Positions 37,479-45,922 of a DNA stretch of 64,000 nucleotides are shown piece after piece. The DNA comes from Clostridium sp. TW13. GTDB lineage: Bacteria; Bacillota; Clostridia; Clostridiales; Clostridiaceae. Position numbers and translations under genes: made by a program. The first letter of the stretch is position 1. The number at the start of each line of letters is the position of its first letter. The notes below the pieces were generated by a model, which saw only the letters and a list, made by a program, of their open reading frames with translations, searched no databases and was not told where the DNA came from. Location: NCBI RefSeq assembly GCF_024345225.1, contig NZ_BROD01000001.1:4482767-4546766 (forward strand). Direction: 5' to 3'.

Positions 37479-37527
37479 TTGAATATATTAATTAAAATTA
37501 TAATTTTAATTAATATATTCAATTTTT
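37479..37527 (+). terminator. 44-nt perfect palindrome acting as terminator
   Basis: The 22-nt half beginning TTGAATATATTAATTAAAAT is followed directly by its exact complement, then TTTTT. It has no loop sequence beyond the centre. It lies 24 bp after the polymer-protein gene. Confidence 0.8.
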
Positions 37528-37578
37528 ACTTTACAAATATAAAAATAGTGATAATATATAGGTAAAGGAGGAATTAAT

Positions 37579-37953
37579 ATGCAAGTAATTTCGAGATGTC
37601 CTGTATGTAATGGTAGCCTTAAGGTTATGAGATTAAAATGTAGTAAATGTAACACAGTTATAGAAAATGAATTTTCTTTCAATAAATTCACTGAGCTATC
37701 TAAAGAACAATTAAATTTTCTAGAAGTATTTTTAATGTGTAGAGGAAATATCAAGGATGTGGAAAAGGAATTGAAAATTTCATATCCAACAGTGAGAGCT
37801 AAATTAGATGAGCTTATAAGTGAACTAGGATTGCAAAGGGAAAAGATTAAAACTGAAAAAGAAACAATTAAGAATGATAATAATGAGATTCTAGATAAGC
37901 TTGAAAAAGGAGAAATAACTCCAGATGAAGCACTAGAATTGTTGAGGAAATAA
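37579..37953 (+). CDS. DUF2089 protein, zinc ribbon plus helix-turn-helix
   Basis: 124 residues. CPVCNGSLKVMRLKCSKCNT is a four-cysteine zinc ribbon. The middle (FLEVFLMCRGNIKDVEKELKISYPTVRAKLDEL) is a sigma-70 region 4-like helix-turn-helix. The C-terminus (ILDKLEKGEITPDEALELL) is a short SHOCT-like helix pair that also appears at the N-terminus of the protein at 38077. It is likely a DNA-binding regulator of this local gene set. AAAGGAGG precedes the ATG. Confidence 0.88.
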   Translation: MQVISRCPVCNGSLKVMRLKCSKCNTVIENEFSFNKFTELSKEQLNFLEVFLMCRGNIKDVEKELKISYPTVRAKLDELISELGLQREKIKTEKETIKNDNNEILDKLEKGEITPDEALELLRK

Positions 37954-38076
37954 AGCAAGAAGGTGTATGAAAATAGCCTAGCATATCAACCTAATTGCTT
38001 TTAGATATCTAAGCAAAGAATGAAAAAATAAATTAAAAAGCAATAAGTATATAAGATTAAGGGGAGTGTAATATTT

Positions 38077-38505
38077 ATGAAAGAAGAAAGACAAAGAATA
38101 TTAAAGATGTTAGCTGAAGGAAAGATTGATGAAGAACAAGCTGAAAAGTTATTGGATGCACTTAGTAATGGGAGAGATGAAAATGATACACAAGCTATAG
38201 AAGTAAGCAACGTTAAAGGTGGTTTTGAAGAAAAATACAGCATATTTAGAGATGAAGTTATGAAAAAACATTCAAATATGTTATTAATCTTTGTTTCATC
38301 TAAAGAGGGAGAAAATGTTAGAATTAAATTTCCAATGAGTTTTGTCAAGCTTATGATAAAGGCAGCTGGAAAGGAAAATATAAATCTTAACGGAGTGAAT
38401 ATAGACAGGGAAGTTCTTCAATCAGCCATAGATAATGATTTAAAAGGCAGAATTGTAGATATTGATTCTAATGATGGGGATAATGTAATCATAGAGATAA
38501 TATAG
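38077..38505 (+). CDS. SHOCT-like domain protein
   Basis: 142 residues. The N-terminal RQRILKMLAEGKIDEEQAEKLLDAL is the SHOCT-like/YvlB-LiaX N-terminal helix pair. The C-terminal part (EGENVRIKFPMSFVKLMIKAAG) is a small alpha/beta domain of unknown role. It shares the helix-pair motif with the DUF2089 protein 120 bp upstream and probably interacts with the same partner. Relatives with this motif belong to envelope-stress systems; that link is inferred. Confidence 0.75.
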   Translation: MKEERQRILKMLAEGKIDEEQAEKLLDALSNGRDENDTQAIEVSNVKGGFEEKYSIFRDEVMKKHSNMLLIFVSSKEGENVRIKFPMSFVKLMIKAAGKENINLNGVNIDREVLQSAIDNDLKGRIVDIDSNDGDNVIIEII

Positions 38506-38516
38506 GGGTTAAGATT

Positions 38517-38798
38517 ATGAGAATATTAATCAAAGAAAAAGATAAACGGGCTATTAAGATAGTTTTTCCTAATTTCATTATAAATGTAGGCTTAAGAATT
38601 GCTATGAGATGTATGAAGGTTGAAATCAATGAAGCTAACACTAATAGAAGCAAAGAAAAAGTATATTTTGGACTTAATCAATTTCAAGGGCTAGACAAAA
38701 AGATTTTTAAACAAGCTCTTAAGGAGTTAAAGAAATACAAAGGGTTAGAAATTGTTAATGTAGAATCAAAGGATGAAAAAGTTAGTATAGTGATATAA
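38517..38798 (+). CDS. Small protein of unknown function
   Basis: 93 residues, basic, starting ATG 38517 after AGGGG and 11 bp downstream of the SHOCT-like gene, so the two are one transcript. It contains a hydrophobic patch (IVFPNFIINVGLRIAMRCMKV) similar in pattern to the IKFPMSFVKLMIKAAG region of its neighbour, so the two may share an ancestral domain. It lacks the SHOCT-like helices. No known family is recognised. Confidence 0.7.
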   Translation: MRILIKEKDKRAIKIVFPNFIINVGLRIAMRCMKVEINEANTNRSKEKVYFGLNQFQGLDKKIFKQALKELKKYKGLEIVNVESKDEKVSIVI

Positions 38799-38808
38799 AG
38801 TGAAACTT

Positions 38809-38840
38809 GATTCAGGTGGGGTTTGATCCCCATCTGAATC
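38809..38840 (+). terminator. Hairpin after the SHOCT-like operon
   Basis: GATTCAGGTGGGG pairs with CCCCATCTGAATC (one G-U) around TTTGAT. The T tail is weak (TTAGTTG). Confidence 0.7.
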
Positions 38841-38845
38841 TTAGT

Positions 38846-38924
38846 TGAACTTATCCAGGAGCGTGCAGCCGTTATCTCCAACTTAAAGAAGTTGGAGTGT
38901 TACGGATGCTAGCTATCGGATAAA
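38846..38924 (+). repeat. 79-bp hairpin repeat, copy B
   Basis: Identical over 79 bp to the reverse complement of 14459-14537. It follows the preceding hairpin by 5 bp and lies in the sense direction downstream of its upstream gene, as copy A does. The 323-bp gap 38799-39121 otherwise holds only the hairpin and AT-rich sequence before glmM. No clear target-site duplication is seen. Confidence 0.9.
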
Positions 38925-39121
38925 ACTTACTCCTTTAGTTAATAATATATAGCTTAAAGTGAATGAATTCTATAATAACAAAGGTTTCAGTTGTTATAAT
39001 GGATAAAATTATATATAATGAGTAAAGATGAGTTACTTTAATTGAAGTAATAACTATAATAGTAATAAAAGCGTAAATTATATACTTTATTATATTATTT
39101 AAAAGAGGAGTAAGTAAGACT

Positions 39122-40471
39122 ATGAGTAGAATGTTTGGTACAGATGGTGTTAGAGGAATAGCTAATGCAGAGTTAACAGCAGAAACAGCATATAATTTAG
39201 GAAGAGCAGGAGCCTTTGTTTTAACGGAAGGTACTCACAAACCTAAAATCTTAGTTGGTAAGGACACTAGAATATCTGGAGATATGTTAGAATCAGCTTT
39301 GGTTTCTGGAATACTTTCAGTAGGAGCAGAAGCAGTATGTGTTGGGGTAGTGCCTACACCAGCTATCGCATATCTAAATAGAGAATATGGAGCAGATGCA
39401 GGAATAATGATTTCAGCTTCTCATAATCCAGTTGAGTACAACGGAATAAAGTTTTTTGATGAAAAAGGATATAAGCTTCCAGATGATTTAGAAGATGAAA
39501 TTCAAAGTGTAATAGATAGTGGATTCCTAGGAGTTCCAAGTCCAGTTGGAGAAAACTTAGGAAGAAAGAGAAAAGAAATTGGTGCATTGGATGATTATAT
39601 AACTTTTGCTAAATCAACCATACCAGTAAATTTAAAAGGATTAAAAGTTGCATTAGATTGTGCAAATGGTGCTTGTTATGAAGCAGCAGTAAAGGCATTC
39701 AGAGATTTAGGTGCAGATGTTTTCGTTATAAATGATAATCCAGATGGAACTAACATAAATGAAAATTGTGGATCAACACATCCAGAAGAGCTAATGGAAT
39801 ATGTAGTTAAGAAGAAGTGCGATATGGGTTTTGCCTTTGATGGTGATGCTGATAGATGTTTAGCTGTAGATGATAAAGGAAAGTTAATAAATGGAGATTA
39901 TATACTTACTTTATGTGCAAAGCATCTAAAGGACATGGGAAGACTTAAGGATAATACTTTAGTTGTTACAGTAATGAGTAACTTAGGTTTAAAGCTTGCT
40001 TGTGAAAAAGAAGGAATTAATCTTAAAATCACAACTGTTGGAGATAGATATGTTTTAGAGGAAATGGTGAAGAATGGATATGTTCTTGGTGGAGAACAAT
40101 CAGGACACGTAATCTTCCTTGATTACAATTCTACTGGTGATGGTTTAGTTACTGCATTACAAGTAGCTTACACTGTTAAAAAGAGCGGAGAAAAGTTAAG
40201 TGAATTAGCTTCAATAATGAAGGAATTACCTCAAGTTTTAGCAAATGCAAAGATACCAAATGATAAAAAGAATATTCATGAAAAAGACGAAGAAATAATT
40301 GCAGAAATTAAGAAAATAGAAGAGTCTCTTCATGGAGTGGGCAGAGTTCTTATAAGACCTTCAGGTACAGAACCCCTAGTTAGAGTTATGCTAGAAGGAG
40401 AAAATCAAGAAGAAATAGATAAGATGGCTCATGATTTAGCAAAACTTATAGAACAAAAAGCTAATGCATAG
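39122..40471 (+). CDS. glmM: Phosphoglucosamine mutase
   Basis: 449 residues. It converts glucosamine-6-phosphate to glucosamine-1-phosphate for UDP-GlcNAc and peptidoglycan synthesis. The N-terminal [12 protein letters not shown], the phosphoserine loop [13 protein letters not shown], the metal-binding FDGDADRCL, the sugar-binding GGEQSGH and the C-terminal [12 protein letters not shown] motifs are all intact. AGAGGAG lies 11 nt before the ATG. It precedes glmS, the preceding enzyme in the same pathway, by about 1.4 kb. Confidence 0.98.
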   Translation: MSRMFGTDGVRGIANAELTAETAYNLGRAGAFVLTEGTHKPKILVGKDTRISGDMLESALVSGILSVGAEAVCVGVVPTPAIAYLNREYGADAGIMISASHNPVEYNGIKFFDEKGYKLPDDLEDEIQSVIDSGFLGVPSPVGENLGRKRKEIGALDDYITFAKSTIPVNLKGLKVALDCANGACYEAAVKAFRDLGADVFVINDNPDGTNINENCGSTHPEELMEYVVKKKCDMGFAFDGDADRCLAVDDKGKLINGDYILTLCAKHLKDMGRLKDNTLVVTVMSNLGLKLACEKEGINLKITTVGDRYVLEEMVKNGYVLGGEQSGHVIFLDYNSTGDGLVTALQVAYTVKKSGEKLSELASIMKELPQVLANAKIPNDKKNIHEKDEEIIAEIKKIEESLHGVGRVLIRPSGTEPLVRVMLEGENQEEIDKMAHDLAKLIEQKANA

Positions 40472-40481
40472 AAATATATTG

Positions 40482-40515
40482 AAAATGACTGTAATTTAAT
40501 TACAGTCATTTTTTG
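40482..40515 (+). terminator. Terminator after glmM
   Basis: Stem AAAATGACTGTAATT / AATTACAGTCATTTT with a very short loop and a T tail. Confidence 0.9.
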
Positions 40516-40587
40516 TGTATTTGAATAAATTGTAAAATCCTTGTCTAAAATTTTAATATAGATTTTAGATAAAGGGAGTTGAAGCAT

Positions 40588-41361
40588 ATGAGCAAGAAAA
40601 AGGTAGTTTTAATATTTGTATTAGGAATATTAGTAGGTGCACTTGCAGGGTTTAAATTAGGTATAGAATATAATCTGAAAAAGATAAATAATGCTGTATT
40701 GGTTCAAGAGGAAAGTAAAGCTACAATAGCCAAAAGCAAGGTAAATGAACAAATGACTAAATTAAGTAGTCTAATAAATAATGATGATAATAGATTATTT
40801 GAACTGGTGAATAAGGATAATATACTTGAATCAAGCTATATTCCAAGTGATTTGGTATATCCTAAAGTAAACTGTGTAATATCAGGAAAGGATAATAGAA
40901 ATCTAATGAGAAGAACTGCCGCTTCTGCTTTAGAAGAAATGTTTAATGCAGCTAAAAAAGATAATGTACAATTATATTTAAATAGTGCTTTTAGAGCATA
41001 CTTGACACAAAAAGCAGTTTACCAAGCTGGAGAACAGAACAGTACAACCACTGGAGATTATATAGCAAGACCAGGAGAAAGTGAACATCAAACAGGGTTA
41101 GCTGTGGATATATGCAGTAAAAGTGCGAATTATAAGTTGGATGAGAATTTTGGTAATACAAAAGAAGGAAAATGGCTCTTAGCCAATGCTTATAAATATG
41201 GATTCATTTTAAGATACCCTAAGGATAAAGAATCAATTACCGGTTATAATTATGAAGCGTGGCATTATAGGTATGTTGGTACTGAATTGGCTAAATATCT
41301 TAATGATAATAAGCTCACTCTTGACGAGGTTTATAATCAAATTAAGTTAACAAAGAAATAA
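40588..41361 (+). CDS. VanY-family D-alanyl-D-alanine carboxypeptidase
   Basis: 257 residues from ATG 40588, 9 nt after AAAGGGAG. One N-terminal anchor helix (VVLIFVLGILVGALAGFKLG) precedes an extracellular zinc peptidase domain with the ligands in SEHQTGLAVDIC (HxxxxxxD) and EAWHYRYVG. SAFRAYLTQKAVY is the conserved substrate-side segment. It trims the terminal D-Ala from peptidoglycan stem peptides. Its place between glmM and glmS makes this a cell-wall block. It could also be an L,D-carboxypeptidase of the same family. Confidence 0.9.
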   Translation: MSKKKVVLIFVLGILVGALAGFKLGIEYNLKKINNAVLVQEESKATIAKSKVNEQMTKLSSLINNDDNRLFELVNKDNILESSYIPSDLVYPKVNCVISGKDNRNLMRRTAASALEEMFNAAKKDNVQLYLNSAFRAYLTQKAVYQAGEQNSTTTGDYIARPGESEHQTGLAVDICSKSANYKLDENFGNTKEGKWLLANAYKYGFILRYPKDKESITGYNYEAWHYRYVGTELAKYLNDNKLTLDEVYNQIKLTKK

Positions 41362-41503
41362 ATATCTAGTGGTATAGACCAATATACATGAAATATCGAG
41401 ATATATAGAGGTATATACAGATAATTAAAGATAATCGATAAAAATAGTGAAAAAACTGTGAATTTCGGATATAAGTGTGGACAAATTAAAAGTATAGGTA
41501 TAG

Positions 41504-41563
41504 AATAATAGTGGAATTAATATTAAAGGATAACTTTAGTATTGTTTCACTATTATTTTTTTA
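41504..41563 (+). terminator. Two-part terminator after the carboxypeptidase gene
   Basis: AATAATAGTGGAA pairs with TTTCACTATTATT, enclosing AATATTAAAG / CTTTAGTATT, then a run of T. It lies 74 bp upstream of the glmS ribozyme, so glmS needs a promoter between about 41563 and 41620 or readthrough. Confidence 0.8.
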
Positions 41564-41636
41564 GGAGGCGGTGCTATAGCTAAAGAAAATTTATAAGATT
41601 TTATTTTGTCAACGTATAGGAATGAAAAAAATGTTA

Positions 41637-41788
41637 GCGCCAGAGCTTAAGAAATATGAAAGTCTTAAGTTGACGAGGATGAGGAGTATCGAAAGTTTCG
41701 GCGGATACCTCACGGTATGAAAACACTATCGTTAAAGATTGGCAAACCTTAAAAGCAATTTTGAGAACAAAATCAATCAGGTGTTTTA
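41637..41788 (+). ncRNA. glmS ribozyme (GlcN6P-activated self-cleaving riboswitch)
   Basis: The sequence contains the conserved core AGCGCCAGAGCTTAAG, GTTGACGAGGATGAGGAGTA and TTTCGGCGGATACCTC, the hallmark of the glmS ribozyme. Cleavage is expected between A41636 and G41637. The AAAACAC / GTGTTTT arms (about 41719 and 41781) close the 3' P3-P4 region. It uses glucosamine-6-phosphate as cofactor, cuts its own mRNA and so shuts down glmS when product is abundant. It ends about 35 nt before the glmS start. Confidence 0.95.
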
Positions 41789-41823
41789 TTTAAATAAGTT
41801 TAATTAAAAAGGAGAATTTTTTT

Positions 41824-43650
41824 ATGTGCGGAATAGTTGGTTTTGTAGGCCAGAGACAAGCAGCAGATGTATTAGTAGAAGGATTATCAAAGTTAGAATA
41901 TAGAGGATATGACTCAGCAGGAGTTGCAGTAATAGAAGATGGAGAAATAGAAATAAGAAAATGCAAAGGAAGACTTGCAAACTTGTCATCTAAGTTAAAA
42001 GATGAACCAGTTCATGGAACAATGGGTATTGGGCATACAAGATGGGCAACTCATGGAGAACCATCAGATGTAAATTCTCACCCACATTCAAATACAAGTG
42101 AAACAATAAGTGTTGTTCACAATGGTATTATTGAAAATTATCTTAAGCTTAGAGAAAAACTAGAAGCAAAGGGATATAAATTCTTTTCTCAAACAGATAC
42201 AGAAGTAATTCCAAACCTTATAGATTACTACTACAAAGGCGATTTATTAGAAGCTGTTAAGAAAGCAACAACTAAGATGGAAGGAAGCTATGCAATTGGT
42301 GTAATCAGCAAGAACGAACCAGGTAAGTTAGTTGCAGTTAGAAAGGACAGCCCATTAATAGTTGGTCTTGGAAAAGATGAATTCTTTATAGCATCAGATA
42401 TTCCAGCTGTTTTAAACTATACAAGAGATGTTTATCTTCTAGAAGATAAAGAATTCGTTGTAATGACTAAAGACGGTGTAACTTTATATGATGAAGATGG
42501 AGAAATGGTTAATAAGGATGTTTATCATGTAACTTGGGATGCTCATGCAGCAGAAAAAGGTGGATACGAAGACTTCATGATAAAAGAAATTCATGAACAA
42601 CCAAAGGCAATAAAGGATACAATGACTTCAAGATTAGTAGCAGGTCAAGATATTGTTTTAGATAAGATTCACTTAACTAAAGAGCAATTAGATAATGTAG
42701 ATAAGATTTATATAATTGGTTGTGGAACAGCATATCATGCAGGTTTAGTAGGAAAGAATATTATAGAAAAGTTAGCAAGAATACCAGTAGAAGTTGATAT
42801 AGCTTCAGAATTTAGATATAGAGATCCACTAATAACAGATAGAACTTTAATTATAGTTATTTCTCAATCAGGAGAAACAGCAGATACTCTTGCAGTTCTT
42901 AGAGATGGAAAGAAGAAGGGTGCTAGAGTAGTAGCTATAACTAATGTAGTTGGAAGTTCAGTTTCAAGAGAAGCTGATGATGTATTCTATACTTGGGCTG
43001 GTCCTGAAATAGCAGTTGCATCTACAAAAGCTTATGTAACTCAATTAGTTGCACTTTATATCTTAACTTTATATCTTGCAGATTTAAAGGGAACTTTAAG
43101 CAAGGAAGAGATAGAAAAAATAAAGACAGAAATGTTAACTTTACCAGAAAAGGCTGAAACTCTATTAAACAACCTTGAAACTATGCAAAAGTTTGCTTCT
43201 AAGTCTTATATGGAAAAGGATATATTCTTCTTAGGAAGAGGCTTAGACTATGCAGTTTCTCTAGAAGGTTCATTAAAGTTAAAGGAAATATCTTATATCC
43301 ACGCAGAAGCTTATGCTGGTGGAGAATTAAAGCATGGTCCAATAGCGTTAATAGAACCAGGCACAGTGGTTATTGCAACTTTAACTCAAGAAACTTTATT
43401 AGATAAAATGGTAAGTAACATTAGAGAAGTTGTAACAAGAGGAGCTAAGGTACTTGGAATAGCATTTGAAGGAAGTACAGAAATAGAAAAGACTTGTGAT
43501 TATGCAATCTATATTCCAAGAACAATGGAATTACTTGCACCAATCTTATCAGTAATTCCTCATCAATTAATTTCTTACTATGTTGCAAAACAAAAGGGCT
43601 GCGATGTAGATAAGCCAAGAAATTTAGCAAAATCAGTTACAGTAGAATAA
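41824..43650 (+). CDS. glmS: Glutamine-fructose-6-phosphate aminotransferase (isomerising)
   Basis: 608 residues, full length. It makes glucosamine-6-phosphate from fructose-6-phosphate and glutamine, the first committed step to UDP-GlcNAc. The N-terminal MCGIVGF has the nucleophile Cys2 (Cys1 after Met removal) of the glutaminase domain, with GHTRWATHG following. Two SIS sugar-isomerase domains carry GCGTAYHAG, SQSGETADT and the C-terminal DKPRNLAKSVTVE. AAGGAG precedes the ATG. Expression is controlled by the ribozyme in its leader. Confidence 0.99.
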   Translation: MCGIVGFVGQRQAADVLVEGLSKLEYRGYDSAGVAVIEDGEIEIRKCKGRLANLSSKLKDEPVHGTMGIGHTRWATHGEPSDVNSHPHSNTSETISVVHNGIIENYLKLREKLEAKGYKFFSQTDTEVIPNLIDYYYKGDLLEAVKKATTKMEGSYAIGVISKNEPGKLVAVRKDSPLIVGLGKDEFFIASDIPAVLNYTRDVYLLEDKEFVVMTKDGVTLYDEDGEMVNKDVYHVTWDAHAAEKGGYEDFMIKEIHEQPKAIKDTMTSRLVAGQDIVLDKIHLTKEQLDNVDKIYIIGCGTAYHAGLVGKNIIEKLARIPVEVDIASEFRYRDPLITDRTLIIVISQSGETADTLAVLRDGKKKGARVVAITNVVGSSVSREADDVFYTWAGPEIAVASTKAYVTQLVALYILTLYLADLKGTLSKEEIEKIKTEMLTLPEKAETLLNNLETMQKFASKSYMEKDIFFLGRGLDYAVSLEGSLKLKEISYIHAEAYAGGELKHGPIALIEPGTVVIATLTQETLLDKMVSNIREVVTRGAKVLGIAFEGSTEIEKTCDYAIYIPRTMELLAPILSVIPHQLISYYVAKQKGCDVDKPRNLAKSVTVE

Positions 43651-43663
43651 AAATTAAAGTAAT

Positions 43664-43694
43664 AGGCTGTGCATTCTTATTGAGTGCACAGCCT
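43664..43694 (+). terminator. Hairpin after glmS
   Basis: Perfect 10-bp stem AGGCTGTGCA / TGCACAGCCT with an 11-nt loop. The T tail is poor (TAATTG). Confidence 0.7.
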
Positions 43695-43816
43695 TAATTG
43701 TAAGATAAGTATTCAAATAAAGGATAAGTAATTTTAGTAAAAGAATATTGTTTAATACTCTTTACTTCTATTATTAGCAATTCTAATGAAAATATGCATT
43801 TAGAGGAGATTAGAAA

Positions 43817-44440
43817 ATGGATATAAAAGAAATAATTTTTGATTTAGATGGAACACTATGGGATTCAACAGATGTAGTGTTAAAAGGCTGGAATGATACT
43901 TTATCGGATGTTAAAGAAGTGGAAAATTCAATTACAAAAGAAGATATGCAAGGGATAATGGGATTGCAAGTAAAAGAGATTGGCAGAGTGTTGTTCCCTC
44001 AATTAGATGAAGAGGCTTCAACTGCTCTTGTGAAGAGATGTTGCGTTGAAGAACAAGCTTGGATAAAAAGAGAAGGTGGACATCTATTTGATAATCTAGA
44101 GCAAACTTTAAAAACACTTTCTCAGAAGTATAGATTGTTTATTGTAAGCAACTGTGAATGTGGTTATATAGAATCTTTCTTAGAATATCATAATGAATTG
44201 AAGCCATATTTCCTTGACTTTGAATCTGCTGGTAACACAGGATTGTCAAAGGGAGAAAACATCAAAAGAATAATGGAAAGAAATCATATGGAAAATGCAA
44301 TATATGTAGGGGATACCCAAGGAGACTGTAATGCAGCAAAGCTAGCAAACATACCATTCTTCTTTGCAAGTTATGGTTTTGGTAAGGTTGACAGCTATGA
44401 TTATAAACTTGAGAAAATAGAAGATTTATTGAAACTTTAA
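43817..44440 (+). CDS. HAD-family hydrolase (phosphoglycolate phosphatase-like)
   Basis: 207 residues. Motif I is DLDGTLWDS, motif II is VSNCECGY near residue 112, the conserved Lys is in GLSKGENI and GDTQGDCNAAKLA is motif IV. A small alpha-helical C1 cap lies between residues 20 and 85, as in beta-phosphoglucomutase and phosphoglycolate phosphatase relatives. The substrate is not identifiable. AGAGGAG precedes the ATG. A hairpin follows its stop. Confidence 0.9.
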   Translation: MDIKEIIFDLDGTLWDSTDVVLKGWNDTLSDVKEVENSITKEDMQGIMGLQVKEIGRVLFPQLDEEASTALVKRCCVEEQAWIKREGGHLFDNLEQTLKTLSQKYRLFIVSNCECGYIESFLEYHNELKPYFLDFESAGNTGLSKGENIKRIMERNHMENAIYVGDTQGDCNAAKLANIPFFFASYGFGKVDSYDYKLEKIEDLLKL

Positions 44441-44449
44441 AGGAATTAT

Positions 44450-44498
44450 TACCACAAGATGGTTACATAAGTGTGCCATTTTGTGGTATATTATTTAT
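44450..44498 (+). terminator. Hairpin after the HAD gene
   Basis: TACCACAAGATGG pairs with CCATTTTGTGGTA except for one mismatch; the loop is about 23 nt and there is no clean T run. Likely a weak terminator. Confidence 0.55.
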
Positions 44499-44569
44499 AT
44501 GAGTAAATCTGCCTGATTTTTTCCTAGCCATGCATTTTAATTAGCGACATTATAAGAATGGGGTGAATT

Positions 44570-45574
44570 ATGATAGAAAAATTCAATAAAAAACGAATGA
44601 CAATAGGTATAATATTACTAGTTTTAGTAATAAGTATAGGTACAGTTAGTACATATAGTAGTAGTAAATCAGATGAAAATATAAAAGTGGATATGCCAAA
44701 AGAATCTGTAAACTTATATTCACAAAAAAATCTAGATAAATTAAAAGATACTGTAAAGTCTATAGATACTGCTATAAAAAAGGTAGATAAAGAAAAGAAA
44801 GAAGAGCAAGCTAAGAAAGAGGAAAAAGAAAGGCAAGATGCAAAGGATGAAGAGCAGAAACAAAAGGACATAAAGGCAGCAACAGAGCAAGCAGCAAAAA
44901 ATAATGATTCATATGAAAATTCTAATACATATTCTAATCAAGTCCAAAATCCGGCTGTAAAAAAGGCTGAAAAACCGGGATTTAAAGGACAAGCGTTTTC
45001 TGATTGCAGTCAAGTTATAACTGTAACTAATAGCAGTAAAGATAGTAAATATGCAACAGTTAATTGTTATGAGAAAAGCAATAATGAGTGGAAGTTAGTA
45101 TATTCTGATATGTCCTCTATAATTGGAGAGAATGGAATGCAGTATGATGCTTACAGAAAGCAGGATACAAATACAACACCAGCAGGGATATATAATATAG
45201 TTTATACTTTTGGATGGGGAGGGAATCCTGGCACGAAATATAGCTTTAGAACCCCAACTGATAATTCTTATTGGAATCTTAATAATGGTTCTGCAACTTA
45301 TAATAGATGGGTTGAAGGAAATCCAGGTGGGGATAATGAAAAACTGAAAACTGAAAGATTATATAAATATGCCATTGTATTGGATTATAATTGGTCACAA
45401 ACACCAAAAAAGGGTGGTGCCATATTTATGCATTTAAATCCTAATTATTATACAGGTGGTTGTGTTGGACTTGATGAATCAAACCTTGTATCGGTTATGA
45501 GGTGGGTAGATCCAAGTAAAAATCCTAAGGTCTTAATATGTCCTAGGGGAGATTTTAGTCAATATTACTATTAA
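44570..45574 (+). CDS. L,D-transpeptidase (YkuD-type) with anchor and coiled coil
   Basis: 334 residues. An N-terminal helix (TIGIILLVLVISIGTVSTY) anchors the protein. A charged Lys/Glu-rich coiled coil (about 65-115) follows, and the C-terminal third is the catalytic domain with MHLNPNYYTGGCVGL, the YkuD-type H...GC signature, Cys being the nucleophile. Such enzymes cross-link peptidoglycan through 3-3 bonds or attach lipoproteins. GGGGTG precedes the ATG. The long charged stalk is an unusual length for the family and may span the wall. Confidence 0.85.
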   Translation: MIEKFNKKRMTIGIILLVLVISIGTVSTYSSSKSDENIKVDMPKESVNLYSQKNLDKLKDTVKSIDTAIKKVDKEKKEEQAKKEEKERQDAKDEEQKQKDIKAATEQAAKNNDSYENSNTYSNQVQNPAVKKAEKPGFKGQAFSDCSQVITVTNSSKDSKYATVNCYEKSNNEWKLVYSDMSSIIGENGMQYDAYRKQDTNTTPAGIYNIVYTFGWGGNPGTKYSFRTPTDNSYWNLNNGSATYNRWVEGNPGGDNEKLKTERLYKYAIVLDYNWSQTPKKGGAIFMHLNPNYYTGGCVGLDESNLVSVMRWVDPSKNPKVLICPRGDFSQYYY

Positions 45575-45669
45575 TGAAGTAAGTTAGGTGTGAATGTTAA
45601 AACAATATTGTATAAATCTAAGATTGATTAAAATTCTATTTTAATATAATATAAATAATATTTTTATTA

Positions 45670-45718
45670 AGTCACCAAATTGGTTGGATTCAAATTCAGT
45701 CAATTTGGTGACTTTTTC
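45670..45718 (+). terminator. Terminator after the transpeptidase gene
   Basis: Perfect 13-bp stem AGTCACCAAATTG / CAATTTGGTGACT and a T run. The 348-bp gap 45575-45922 otherwise holds only AT-rich DNA; a 10-codon TTG-started frame at 45838 is not convincing. Confidence 0.92.
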
Positions 45719-45922
45719 TTATAGAAATGATTTTGAATTATATGGTTTAAAAATAAAAAAATGTATTTTGATATTTATTTTAAGAAAAAATTGGAGTATC
45801 ATAAAATTATTAGGTATTAAATGGATTAGAAGGGAGTTGTATTATATAAAAAACTTTTTAAACATTTAAGTAAAAAAATGAAACAAGATTTATAGTAACT
45901 GTGTATAAGTGAGGGGATATTA

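Noticed and set aside
41362..41503. A separate ydaO (c-di-AMP) riboswitch near the carboxypeptidase gene
   Set aside because: No matching conserved segments were seen; only the glmS ribozyme could be supported.
45684..45869. 61-codon frame upstream of the ABC exporter
   Set aside because: It begins inside the stem of a strong terminator, lacks a ribosome binding site and shows no protein-like pattern.
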